Assembly: GCF_000633395.1 (NCBI RefSeq)
Contig: NZ_AYMU01000014.1
Location: 1-64,000 of the forward strand
Reading direction: 5' to 3'
Length of the DNA stretch: 64,000 nt
Source: Pseudomonas sp. PH1b
GTDB taxonomy: Bacteria; Pseudomonadota; Gammaproteobacteria; Pseudomonadales; Pseudomonadaceae
In this document: positions 38,219 to 49,125 of the stretch, piece after piece
How positions within the stretch are numbered: position 1 is the stretch's first letter
Layout: every line of letters starts with the position of its first letter
Translations under genes and position numbers: made by a program
Notes under the pieces: model-generated
Database searches by the model: none
The model's input: only the letters and a program-made list of their open reading frames with translations
What the model was told of the DNA's origin: nothing

Positions 38219-38533
38219 TTAGGCTGGGAACAGCTCGCTCAGTTTCATCGCCAGCATCATGTCGCCTTCGGCGCGCAGCTTGCCGCCCATGAAGGCCTGC
38301 ATGCCGTCGGTTTCGCCGCTGACGATACCGTCCAGGGTTTCGCCGTCCATCACCAGGGTGACCTGGGCGTCTGGGTTCTCGCCTTCCTTGAGTTCGCAGG
38401 TGCTGTCCTTGACGACCAGCGAGAAGTGCTTGGAGTCATCGATGCGGAAACCGAAAACCAGGTCCAGGCCGGCAGCGGCAGCTGGGTTGAACTTGGCTTG
38501 CATGGCTTGTACGGCGTCAGCTACGGAGGTCAT
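38219..38533 (-). CDS. SCP2 sterol-binding-domain protein
   Basis: The 104-residue protein consists wholly of one SCP2 domain (VFGFRIDDSKHFSLVVKD; DAQVTLVMDGETLDGIVSGE; KLRAEGDMMLAMKLSELF). It starts at ATG 38533 behind AAAAGGATCG. Stand-alone SCP2 proteins bind acyl chains or other lipids in a hydrophobic pocket and are common in Pseudomonas. The gene follows the histidine phosphatase with a 51-base gap and is probably co-transcribed with it. Confidence 0.9.
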   Translation of the reverse strand: MTSVADAVQAMQAKFNPAAAAGLDLVFGFRIDDSKHFSLVVKDSTCELKEGENPDAQVTLVMDGETLDGIVSGETDGMQAFMGGKLRAEGDMMLAMKLSELFPA

Positions 38534-38584
38534 GGTTCGATCCTTTTATGGGGTGGTTACAGCAAGGGTCACAGTAAGCCGGGC

Positions 38585-39295
38585 TCAACGGAAAGTGATG
38601 AGCTCCGGGGCCTTCAACAGTTGCAGATGGGCATGACCGTTGAAGGAAGCCAGGGACACCTCGCGCCCGCGAAATTTCAGCAGGTTGAGCGAGGTGTTGA
38701 CGATTTGCCAATTCAGTTCGAACGCCTGTTCGGCCGGCATTCGGGTAATCAGGTGGAGCAGGGCGGTGATGGTGCCGCCAGAGGTGAACACGGCGATCTT
38801 CTGCTGGTTGTTGGCGGCTTCGAGAATCCGCTGCAGGCCGCCCTGGACCCGCTCGACGAAGCCCAGCCAGCTTTCCAGGCCTGGCGGATCGTAGGTGCCG
38901 GCCAGCCAGCGCTGGATGATCAGGGCGAAGATGCGCTGGAACTCGGCGCGGTTCTGCGCGGCATTGCGCAGGATATTCACGGCATCGGGTTCTTGCGCCA
39001 GCAGGTCGGGCAGCAGGGCGCGGATGACGGCATCGGCGTCGAATTCATTGAAGGCCGTGTCGATTTCCAGCTGCGGGCTGGGGGCCCCGGCGGCGCTCAT
39101 CTGCTCCAGGGCGGCTTGCGCGGTGTGTTGCTGGCGGCGCAGGTCGCCAGACAGGCAGCGATCGAAGCTCAGGCCCAGCTCGGCCAGGTGCTCGCCAAGC
39201 AGCGCCGCCTGGCGTACGCCAGTGGCCGACAGCACGTCGTAGTCGTCTGCACCGAAGGAGGCCTGGCCATGTCGAATCAAGTAGATGCTGCCCAC
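38585..39295 (-). CDS. Histidine phosphatase family protein
   Basis: The 236-residue protein reads from GTG 39295 (VGSIYLIRHGQASFG). An upstream ATG at 39358 is open, but its 21-residue extension has no family character. The phosphohistidine motif LIRHGQAS at the N-terminus, Arg-containing FDRCLSGDLRRQQHTAQ, the catalytic Glu segment FNEFDAD and the late motif VFTSGGTITALL (His replaced by Ser-Gly-Gly) place it in branch 1 of the superfamily. The substrate is unknown. The late-motif change suggests altered activity. It is upstream of the SCP2 gene on the same strand. Confidence 0.85.
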   Translation of the reverse strand: MGSIYLIRHGQASFGADDYDVLSATGVRQAALLGEHLAELGLSFDRCLSGDLRRQQHTAQAALEQMSAAGAPSPQLEIDTAFNEFDADAVIRALLPDLLAQEPDAVNILRNAAQNRAEFQRIFALIIQRWLAGTYDPPGLESWLGFVERVQGGLQRILEAANNQQKIAVFTSGGTITALLHLITRMPAEQAFELNWQIVNTSLNLLKFRGREVSLASFNGHAHLQLLKAPELITFR

Positions 39296-39498
39296 GTCCG
39301 CGTCATCCCGGTACGTTGAAAGTTTTGCGAGGTTATGAGGATGCCGGGGAGCTGTCAATGAAAAAACATACGCTTGTTTGAAATGATTGTTGGAGCTTGG
39401 TTACACAAGGTTTCCCGACTGGTGGCCGACCGGTCACGCCGGTATGCTTGAGCCCATTACGCCGCTCGTTGGCAGCGGTCCATGTTTGAGGAGTCCCT

Positions 39499-40533
39499 GT
39501 GGAGTTTATCGCCGAATACGCCAGTTTCCTGGCCAAGACTGTGACCCTGGTGGTCGCCATCCTGGTGGTGCTGATCACCGCCGCTGCGCTGCGCAGCAAG
39601 GGCCGGCGCAAGGGTGTGGGGCAGTTGCAGGTCAGCAAGCTGAATGATTTCTACAAGGACCTGCGCGAGCGCCTGGAGCAGAGCCTGCTGGACAAGGATC
39701 AGCTCAAGGCCCTGCGCAAGGCCAAGAGCAAGGCGGAAAAGAGCCAGAAGAAGCAGAAGAAACAACCGGCCGAGGTCAAGCCACGGGTCTTCGTGCTGGA
39801 CTTCAATGGCGACATCAAGGCCTCGGCCACCGAAGGCCTGCGCCACGAAATCACTGCCCTGCTGAGCCTGGCCACGCCCAAGGATGAAGTGGTGCTGCGT
39901 CTGGAGAGCGGTGGCGGCATGGTCCACAGCTACGGGTTGGCCTCGTCGCAGCTGGCGCGTATCCGCCAGGCCGGAGTGCCGCTGACGGTGTGCATCGACA
40001 AGGTGGCGGCCAGCGGCGGCTACATGATGGCTTGCATCGGCGAAAAGATTATCAGCGCGCCGTTCGCCATCCTCGGCTCCATTGGCGTGGTGGCCCAGTT
40101 GCCCAACGTCAACCGCCTGCTGAAGAAGCACGACATCGATTTCGAGGTGCTCACCGCTGGTGAGTACAAGCGCACCCTGACGGTGTTTGGCGAAAACACC
40201 GAGAAGGGCCGGGAGAAGTTCCAGGAAGACCTGGACGTCACCCACCAGCTGTTCAAGAACTTCGTCTCCCGCTATCGCCCGCAACTGGCCATTGATGAAG
40301 TGGCCACCGGTGAAGTCTGGCTGGGGGTGGCGGCGCAGGAAAAGCTGCTGGTGGACGAGTTGCAGACCAGCGACGAATACCTGGCGGACAAGGCCAAGAA
40401 CGCTGAGGTCTTCCACCTGCACTATGCCGAGCGCAAGAGCCTGCAGGAGCGGGTAGGGCTGGCGGCCAGCGGTTCCATCGACCGCGTGCTGCTGACCTGG
40501 TGGAGTCGCCTGACCCAGCAGCGCTTCTGGTAA
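39499..40533 (+). CDS. sohB: SohB inner-membrane serine protease
   Basis: The 344-residue protein starts at GTG 39499 with GAGGAG upstream. There is one N-terminal membrane segment (LAKTVTLVVAILVVLITAAAL), a basic coiled region rich in Lys (AKSKAEKSQKKQKKQ), and a peptidase S49 domain. The Ser-Lys dyad is visible: S172 in KVAASGGYMMA and K224 in AGEYKRTLTVFG. The start and length fit SohB, not SppA (which is double length). It is thought to degrade signal peptides or other membrane-associated polypeptides on the periplasmic side. It is followed by a REP array. Confidence 0.92.
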   Translation: MEFIAEYASFLAKTVTLVVAILVVLITAAALRSKGRRKGVGQLQVSKLNDFYKDLRERLEQSLLDKDQLKALRKAKSKAEKSQKKQKKQPAEVKPRVFVLDFNGDIKASATEGLRHEITALLSLATPKDEVVLRLESGGGMVHSYGLASSQLARIRQAGVPLTVCIDKVAASGGYMMACIGEKIISAPFAILGSIGVVAQLPNVNRLLKKHDIDFEVLTAGEYKRTLTVFGENTEKGREKFQEDLDVTHQLFKNFVSRYRPQLAIDEVATGEVWLGVAAQEKLLVDELQTSDEYLADKAKNAEVFHLHYAERKSLQERVGLAASGSIDRVLLTWWSRLTQQRFW

Positions 40534-40561
40534 CCCCGCGGGCCTTGTAGAAGCCGGTTTC

Positions 40562-40992
40562 GTAGGAGCTGGCTTTGTAGGAGCTGGCTTGCCAGCGAAT
40601 GAGGTCGCAAGGTTTGTGCAAGGTTCGAAGGCCCCTTCGCCGGCAAGCCGGCTCCTACGGAGAGTGCGTCGTTTGTGGGCCTGGGCTGTAGGAGCTGGCT
40701 TGCCAGCGAAGGCGGTCGCAAGGTTTGTGCAAGGTTCGAGGGCCGCTTCGCCGGCAAGCCGGCTCCTACGGGGAGTGCGTCGTTTGTGGGGCTGTGCTGT
40801 AGGAGCTGGCTTGCCAGCGAAGGCGGTCGCAAGGTTTGTGCGAGGTTCGAGGGCCTCTTCGCCGGCAAGCCGGCTCCTACGGGAGTGCGTCGTTTGTGGG
40901 GCTGTGCTGTAGGAGCTGGCTTGCCAGCGAAAGCGGTCGCAAGGCTTGTACAAGGTTCGACGGCCTCTTCGCCGGCAAGCCGGCTCCTACGG
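40562..40992. repeat. Tandem REP array, about 111-bp units (four)
   Basis: REP palindromes start at 40577, 40688, 40799 and 40909 (111, 111 and 110 bases apart), with an extra forward half-copy at 40562. Each unit has a forward half (GTAGGAGCTGGCTTGCCAGC), a spacer with GGTCGCAAGG, and an inverted half ending CGGCTCCTACGG. Spacers carry GTGCGTCGTTTGTGGG. This fills most of the gap between sohB and the sulfite-reductase operon. Confidence 0.95.
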
Positions 40993-41016
40993 TCGGTCGG
41001 AGGCAGAGGCGGATAC

Positions 41017-41055
41017 AAAAAAGCCCTGAAGCGGTTTCCCGCTTCAGGGCTTTTT
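41017..41055. terminator. Bidirectional intrinsic terminator
   Basis: AAGCCCTGAAGCGG and CCGCTTCAGGGCTT form a 14-bp stem with a TTTC loop, with AAAA on the left and TTTTT on the right. It terminates the minus-strand DUF934 gene (stop at 41070) and would stop plus-strand transcripts from the sohB side. Confidence 0.9.
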
Positions 41056-41069
41056 GTTGGCACCAGGGT

Positions 41070-41564
41070 TTAGCGACGACGGAACAGCGGCAGCGGTTCG
41101 TCGGTGGCGGCCTGGTAGGTCACCGAGAAGTCCTTGAGGCTTTCCAGGGCTTCGTAGGGGTCCTTGTCGGCCCGCAGCGCGTAGGCATCGAAGCCGCAGC
41201 GATGCAGGTAGAACAACTGGTCGCGCAGTACGTCGCCAATGGCTCGCAACTCGCCCTTGTAGCCGTAGCGGTCACGCAGCAGGCGGGCGTTGGAGTAGTT
41301 GCGGCCATCGGTGAAGGCCGGGAAGTTCAGGGCTATCACCTGGAACTGCTCGACGTCGTCACCGATTTCTTCGGCTTCTTCGTCCGCATCCAGCCACACG
41401 CCGAGGCCGCCATCGCGGGCCTTGAGGGCATGAGCGTGCTCGCGCCACAGGGCCAGCGGCACGATCAGGTCGTCGCAGTTGGAGATGCCGTCGAGGGTCG
41501 CGTCCTTGGGCAGCAGGTGCCAGGTTTCGTCGATGACCTCGTTGTTCTTAATGATTCGCTGCAT
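41070..41564 (-). CDS. DUF934 protein associated with sulfite reduction
   Basis: The 164-residue protein starts at MQRIIKNNEVIDETWHLLP. DUF934 proteins are almost always encoded directly after the ferredoxin-type sulfite reductase and are thought to help sulfite reduction. Conserved parts are DDLIVPLALW, FPAFTDGRNYSNARLLRDRYGY and GELRAIGDVLRDQLFYLHRCGFDA. The start overlaps the end of the reductase gene by 17 bases, so the two are co-translated. The molecular function is not known. A strong terminator follows. Confidence 0.9.
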   Translation of the reverse strand: MQRIIKNNEVIDETWHLLPKDATLDGISNCDDLIVPLALWREHAHALKARDGGLGVWLDADEEAEEIGDDVEQFQVIALNFPAFTDGRNYSNARLLRDRYGYKGELRAIGDVLRDQLFYLHRCGFDAYALRADKDPYEALESLKDFSVTYQAATDEPLPLFRRR

Positions 41565-43206
41565 AGACGCGCTCCTTGAAGAGGTCGATGCCAATACGTT
41601 GATAGGTGTCGATGAAGCGTTCGTCTTCGGTACGTTGTTCCACGTACACGTCGATCAGCTTCGAGATCACGTCGGGCATGGCTTCCTGGGCGAAGGACGG
41701 GCCGAGGATCTTGCCCAGGCTGGCGTCGCGGCTGGCGCTGCCACCCAGGGACACCTGGTAGAACTCCTCGCCTTTCTTGTCGACCCCGAGGATGCCGATG
41801 TGGCCCACGTGGTGGTGACCGCAGGCGTTCATGCAACCGGAGATGTTCAGGTCCAGCTCGCCGATGTCGAACAGGTAGTCCAGGTCGTCGAAACGGCGCT
41901 GGATGGATTCGGCAATCGGGATCGACTTGGCGTTGGCCAGGGAGCAGAAGTCGCCGCCCGGGCAGCAGATGATGTCGGTCAAAAGGCCGATGTTCGGCGT
42001 GGCGAAGCCGTTCTCCCGCAACTCGCCCCACAGGGTGAACAGTTGGCTCTGCTCGACGTCGGCAAGGATGATGTTCTGCTCGTGGGAGGTGCGCAGCTGG
42101 CCGAAGCTGTAACGGTCGGCCAGGTCGGCGATGGCGTCGAACTGCTTGTCGGTGACGTCCCCCGGCGCTACGCCAGTGGGCTTGAGCGACAGGGTCACGG
42201 CTACATAGCCCGGCTTCTTGTGGGCCAGGGTGTTGCGCACGCGCCAACGGGCGAAGCCCGGGTGCTCTTTGTCCAGGGCCGCGAGTTCTGCGTCCTGGCT
42301 GGGCAGGGTCTTGTAGTCCGGGTCGACGAAGTGCTTGGCCACCCGGTGCACTTCGGCATCGGTGAGGGTGGTCTGGCCACCCCGCAGGTGGGCCATTTCC
42401 GCCTCGACCTTCTCGGCGAACACTTCGGGGGTCAGGGCCTTGACCAGGATCTTGATCCGCGCCTTGTACTTGTTGTCGCGACGGCCATAGCGGTTGTAGA
42501 CCCGCAGGATGGCGTCGAGGTAGCTTAACAGGTCCCGCCACGGCAGGAACTCGTTGATGAACGCGCCGACCACCGGGGTACGGCCCAGGCCGCCACCCAC
42601 CAAGACCCGGAAGCCCAGCTCGCCGGCGGCGTTGTACACCGGCTCCAGGCCGATGTCATGGACTTCGATGGCCGCGCGGTCGGAGGTCGAGCCATTGATG
42701 GCGATCTTGAACTTGCGCGGCAGGTAGGCGAATTCAGGGTGGAAGGTGGTCCATTGACGGACGATCTCGCACCACGGACGCGGGTCGATCAACTCGTCGG
42801 CAGCAACACCGGCGAACTGGTCGGTGGTGACGTTGCGCAGGCAGTTGCCGCTGGTCTGGATGGCGTGCATCTGCACGGTGGCCAGCTCGGCGAGGATGTC
42901 CGGGATGTCTTCCAGGGCCGGCCAGTTGAACTGCACGTTCTGCCGGGTACTGATGTGGGCGTAGCCCTTGTCATAGTCGCGGGCGATCTTGGCCATCATC
43001 CGCGCCTGGCGCGAGGTCAGTTGGCCGTAAGGCACGGCGACCCGCAGCATCGGGGCAAAACGTTGGATATAGAGGCCATTCTGCAGGCGCAGGGGGCGGA
43101 ATTCTTCTTCGCTCAGCTCGCCTGCCAGATAGCGTCGGGTCTGATCACGGAACTGCTTGACGCGGTCCTCGATGATCCGCTGATCGTACTCGTCGTATAC
43201 GTACAT
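41548..43206 (-). CDS. cysI: Sulfite reductase, siroheme / Fe4S4 hemoprotein
   Basis: The 552-residue enzyme has the duplicated NiR/SiR half-domains. Siroheme and Fe4S4 ligand cysteines are in CCPGGDFCSLANAKS and SGCMNACGHHHVGH, near residues 410-460. Substrate-binding Arg/Lys clusters include RFAPMLRVAVPYGQL and STRQNVQFNWP. It reduces sulfite to sulfide in the cytoplasm for cysteine synthesis, probably with ferredoxin as donor, since no CysJ flavoprotein gene is adjacent. It forms an operon with the DUF934 gene. Some databases name such proteins nitrite/sulfite reductase, but the DUF934 neighbour favours sulfite. Confidence 0.92.
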   Translation of the reverse strand: MYVYDEYDQRIIEDRVKQFRDQTRRYLAGELSEEEFRPLRLQNGLYIQRFAPMLRVAVPYGQLTSRQARMMAKIARDYDKGYAHISTRQNVQFNWPALEDIPDILAELATVQMHAIQTSGNCLRNVTTDQFAGVAADELIDPRPWCEIVRQWTTFHPEFAYLPRKFKIAINGSTSDRAAIEVHDIGLEPVYNAAGELGFRVLVGGGLGRTPVVGAFINEFLPWRDLLSYLDAILRVYNRYGRRDNKYKARIKILVKALTPEVFAEKVEAEMAHLRGGQTTLTDAEVHRVAKHFVDPDYKTLPSQDAELAALDKEHPGFARWRVRNTLAHKKPGYVAVTLSLKPTGVAPGDVTDKQFDAIADLADRYSFGQLRTSHEQNIILADVEQSQLFTLWGELRENGFATPNIGLLTDIICCPGGDFCSLANAKSIPIAESIQRRFDDLDYLFDIGELDLNISGCMNACGHHHVGHIGILGVDKKGEEFYQVSLGGSASRDASLGKILGPSFAQEAMPDVISKLIDVYVEQRTEDERFIDTYQRIGIDLFKERVYAANH

Positions 43207-43579
43207 ATAGGTCCAGTTCTCAGGCTACAGGTGGCGCACAAGCGGCACTTGGCAAATACTGCGGTGAACGTCTTCTACGCGGTGCCTGGGCCTGATCGAC
43301 CCGGCTTGGCTGCCGGTTTCACCTCGTCCTGCCTTCGTTTTCGCTCAACGCCACCCATGTCAGCAAATCTGCGCGCACGGCCGCGCACTCCGATCGGAGC
43401 CGCCGAACGATACCAGCTTGCGGTTATGCGCAAAAGTGAAGTTTTAGTATATGCAAAGAACCAAAACGACTAACGGTAGGGGGTTGTGAGTGCCCACATT
43501 TGTGATGGGGGCAATCCTGGGCTTAACTGTGGGCGTGTCTTTAGAGCAGTCACCGAAAAATCCAATTAGAGGCGATGCT
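43207..43579. promoter_or_regulatory. Intergenic region upstream of cysI and a short membrane-protein gene
   Basis: This gap of 373 bases holds no credible gene. On the minus strand, toward cysI, there is a TATACT -10-like hexamer (complement of 43446-43451) in AT-rich surroundings. Further inside is a GCATAACCGCAAGC stretch resembling the half-sites seen near CysB-controlled genes. A CysB role is inference. The right part leads into the short gene at 43580. Confidence 0.35.
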
Positions 43580-43693
43580 ATGACTCATCCAACCAAAGTG
43601 AGGAAAAGCGACAGCAGTGTTGATGCTTGGGCCATTCTCTTTCTGATCATACTGGTCGTGGGTACGGCCGTGTTTTGGGTCAGCCACCAGTAG
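43580..43693 (+). CDS. 37-residue single-pass membrane peptide
   Basis: The frame starts at MTHPTKVRKSDSSVDAW, followed by one membrane helix (AILFLIILVVGTAVFWV) and ends SHQ. AGAGGCG precedes the ATG at 43580. The charged N-terminus is probably cytoplasmic. A longer in-frame start at 43490 has no ribosome-binding site and adds an unlikely second hydrophobic stretch. I recall near-identical short peptides at this place in other Pseudomonas, which supports a real gene. Function is unknown. Confidence 0.6.
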   Translation: MTHPTKVRKSDSSVDAWAILFLIILVVGTAVFWVSHQ

Positions 43694-43714
43694 TTAAGTG
43701 AATAAAAGAGCCTG

Positions 43715-43729
43715 GATTGTCGGACAATC
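43715..43729. promoter_or_regulatory. Perfect dyad upstream of substrate-binding protein gene
   Basis: GATTGTCGGACAATC is a perfect 7-bp inverted repeat around one G. A TATACT -10-like hexamer lies at 43767-43772, 31 bases before the start codon at 43803, so the dyad would sit at about -55 to -65. It is a candidate operator or activator site; the protein that binds is unknown. Confidence 0.4.
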
Positions 43730-43802
43730 ATGACAATTTGCCGTCATTGGCCAGTATTTTGCCCGTTATACTGCCTGGGTTAATTCTGGGGCTCTTCTCG
43801 TC

Positions 43803-44888
43803 ATGTTCAAGGTGCTGTGCAGGTGTGTGTTTTGGCTGAGTCTGCCGTTCTGGACGGTGGCTCAGGCGACATCGGTGGTGTTTCTCAATCCCGGCAACTC
43901 GACGGAAACCTTCTGGGTCAGCTACTCGCACTTCATGCAGGCCGCCGCCCGCAGCCTGGACATGGACTTGAGCATTCTCTATTCCGAGCGTGACCCGCAA
44001 AAGACCCTGGAGCAGGCTCGCGAGCTGTTCCAGAGCGCGCAGAAGCCCGATTACCTGATCCTGGTGAACGAGCAGTACATCGCGCCGCAAATCCTGCGTT
44101 TGTCCCAAGGCTCCGGAATCAAGCTGTTTATCGTCAACAGCCCCTTGACCCTGGACCAGCGCGAATTGATCGGCCAAAGCCAGCACATCTACGCCGAGTG
44201 GTTCGCCAGCATGGTGGGCGATGACGAGGAGGCCGGCTACCAGATGCTCAAGGAGCTGCTGCGCAAGCACGGCCCTGTGCCCGAAGGCCAGACCCTCGAT
44301 CTGCTGGCGTTCTCCGGCCTCAAGGTCACGCCCTCGGCGCAACTGCGCGAGCAGGGCCTGCACCGGGCCCTGGCCGAGCACCCCGAGGTGCATTTGCGCC
44401 AGCTGGTCTATGGCGAGTGGAACCGCGAGCGAGCCTACCGGCAGGCGGAACAGTTGCTCCGGCGTTATCCGCAAACACAGCTGATCTGGTCGGCCAACGA
44501 TGAAATGGCCCTGGGGGCGATGGAGGCTGCCCGGGAGGTGGGGCGCAAGCCGGGCGTGGATCTGCTTTTCAGCGGAGTCAACAGTTCGCCGGAGGCCTTG
44601 CGGGCGTTTATCGACGGGCAATTGTCAGTGCTGGTGGCCGGGCACTTCACCCTCGGTGGCTGGGCCATGGTGGTGATTCACGATGATGCCCTGGGGCTGG
44701 ATGCCCGGCGTTTGGGCGGTCCGAACTGGCAGTTGTCGCTGTTCCAGGCACTGACCCGTACCCAGGCTCAGCAATTGCTGGAAAAGGGTGATCAGATCGG
44801 GGCCCGGTTCGATTTTCGCGGGCTGTCCGGCCAAGGCAAGCCGGACAGCTACCGCTATCCCTTCGGATTGCAGCTACTGCTGCGATAA
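43803..44888 (+). CDS. Periplasmic sugar-binding-type ABC transporter substrate-binding protein
   Basis: The 361-residue protein has a signal peptide (MFKVLCRCVFWLSLPFWTVAQA, cleavage near 22). A type-I periplasmic-binding fold (Peripla_BP_4, RbsB/LacI-like) follows: TSVVFLNPGNSTETFWVSYSHFMQAAARSLDM, KPDYLILVNEQ, LIWSANDEMALGAMEAAREVG and LSVLVAGHFTLGGWAMVVIHD. It binds a small ligand in the periplasm. No permease or ATPase gene is adjacent, so it may instead serve as a sensor-input protein for a membrane receptor such as a diguanylate cyclase or kinase elsewhere. The dyad at 43715 lies in its promoter region. Confidence 0.85.
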   Translation: MFKVLCRCVFWLSLPFWTVAQATSVVFLNPGNSTETFWVSYSHFMQAAARSLDMDLSILYSERDPQKTLEQARELFQSAQKPDYLILVNEQYIAPQILRLSQGSGIKLFIVNSPLTLDQRELIGQSQHIYAEWFASMVGDDEEAGYQMLKELLRKHGPVPEGQTLDLLAFSGLKVTPSAQLREQGLHRALAEHPEVHLRQLVYGEWNRERAYRQAEQLLRRYPQTQLIWSANDEMALGAMEAAREVGRKPGVDLLFSGVNSSPEALRAFIDGQLSVLVAGHFTLGGWAMVVIHDDALGLDARRLGGPNWQLSLFQALTRTQAQQLLEKGDQIGARFDFRGLSGQGKPDSYRYPFGLQLLLR

Positions 44889-44895
44889 CGCCGGT

Positions 44896-45117
44896 TCAGA
44901 CTCCCGCCAGGTGCATCGCCAGCTTGGCAATGCCCAGCAGCACCAGGACGAAGAGGGTGGTGAACAGGATGCCCAGCACAATGAAGTGGCTGGGCTTGCC
45001 GTGGCTGAAGTCGCGGGCGCGGTTCTTCCCGCTCTGTACGCCGAAGGCGGCGGCCAGCACGCTTTGCAACATCTGCAGGAAGGTCGGAGGCTGATTGTCC
45101 TTGCTTGGATCGTCCAT
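44896..45117 (-). CDS. DUF2970 small membrane protein
   Basis: The 73-residue protein starts at MDDPSKDNQPPTFLQMLQSVLAAAFGVQS. This is the DUF2970 signature: an amphipathic QSVLAAAFGVQ helix, then a polar FSHGKPSHF stretch, then one membrane helix (IVLGILFTTLFVLVLLGIAKLAM). It is common in Gammaproteobacteria and of unknown function. It is convergent with the substrate-binding gene, 7 bases apart. A REP unit lies between it and metH. Confidence 0.85.
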   Translation of the reverse strand: MDDPSKDNQPPTFLQMLQSVLAAAFGVQSGKNRARDFSHGKPSHFIVLGILFTTLFVLVLLGIAKLAMHLAGV

Positions 45118-45183
45118 AAATCCCTCGACACGGTGGAGTGTCAACAGAGCATAGACAATGCCGCCGCTGATGGCGGGCTAGTG

Positions 45184-45254
45184 TCGGAGCTGGCTTGCCA
45201 GCGAAGAAGCCTCGATCGAGGACCGCCTTCGCCGGCAAGCCGGCTCCTACAGAA
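45184..45254. repeat. REP pair (single unit)
   Basis: The forward half GGAGCTGGCTTGCCAGCG and the inverted half CGCCGGCAAGCCGGCTCCTAC lie between the DUF2970 gene and the 3' end of metH, ending 7 bases from the metH stop. Such positions often protect or terminate mRNA ends. Confidence 0.9.
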
Positions 45255-45260
45255 CCCGGG

Positions 45261-48971
<3,711 letters not shown>

Positions 48972-49125
48972 GAGAACTACCCGGTAAGGCCATTACGAAG
49001 GGCGTGGATCATAGCAAACCTGCATGGTTTTGCAGCATGGCCGGTTTTTGCATGAATATCGCTCATGTTGGCCGGCGGGCCAGACCGGTAGAATCGCGGC
49101 GTTTTTCATTTTCGGGACCAGGGAC

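Noticed and set aside
42658..43473. Open frame of 271 codons on the plus strand over the cysI 5' end
   Set aside because: It mostly overlaps cysI antisense, has no motif, and ends in the promoter region.
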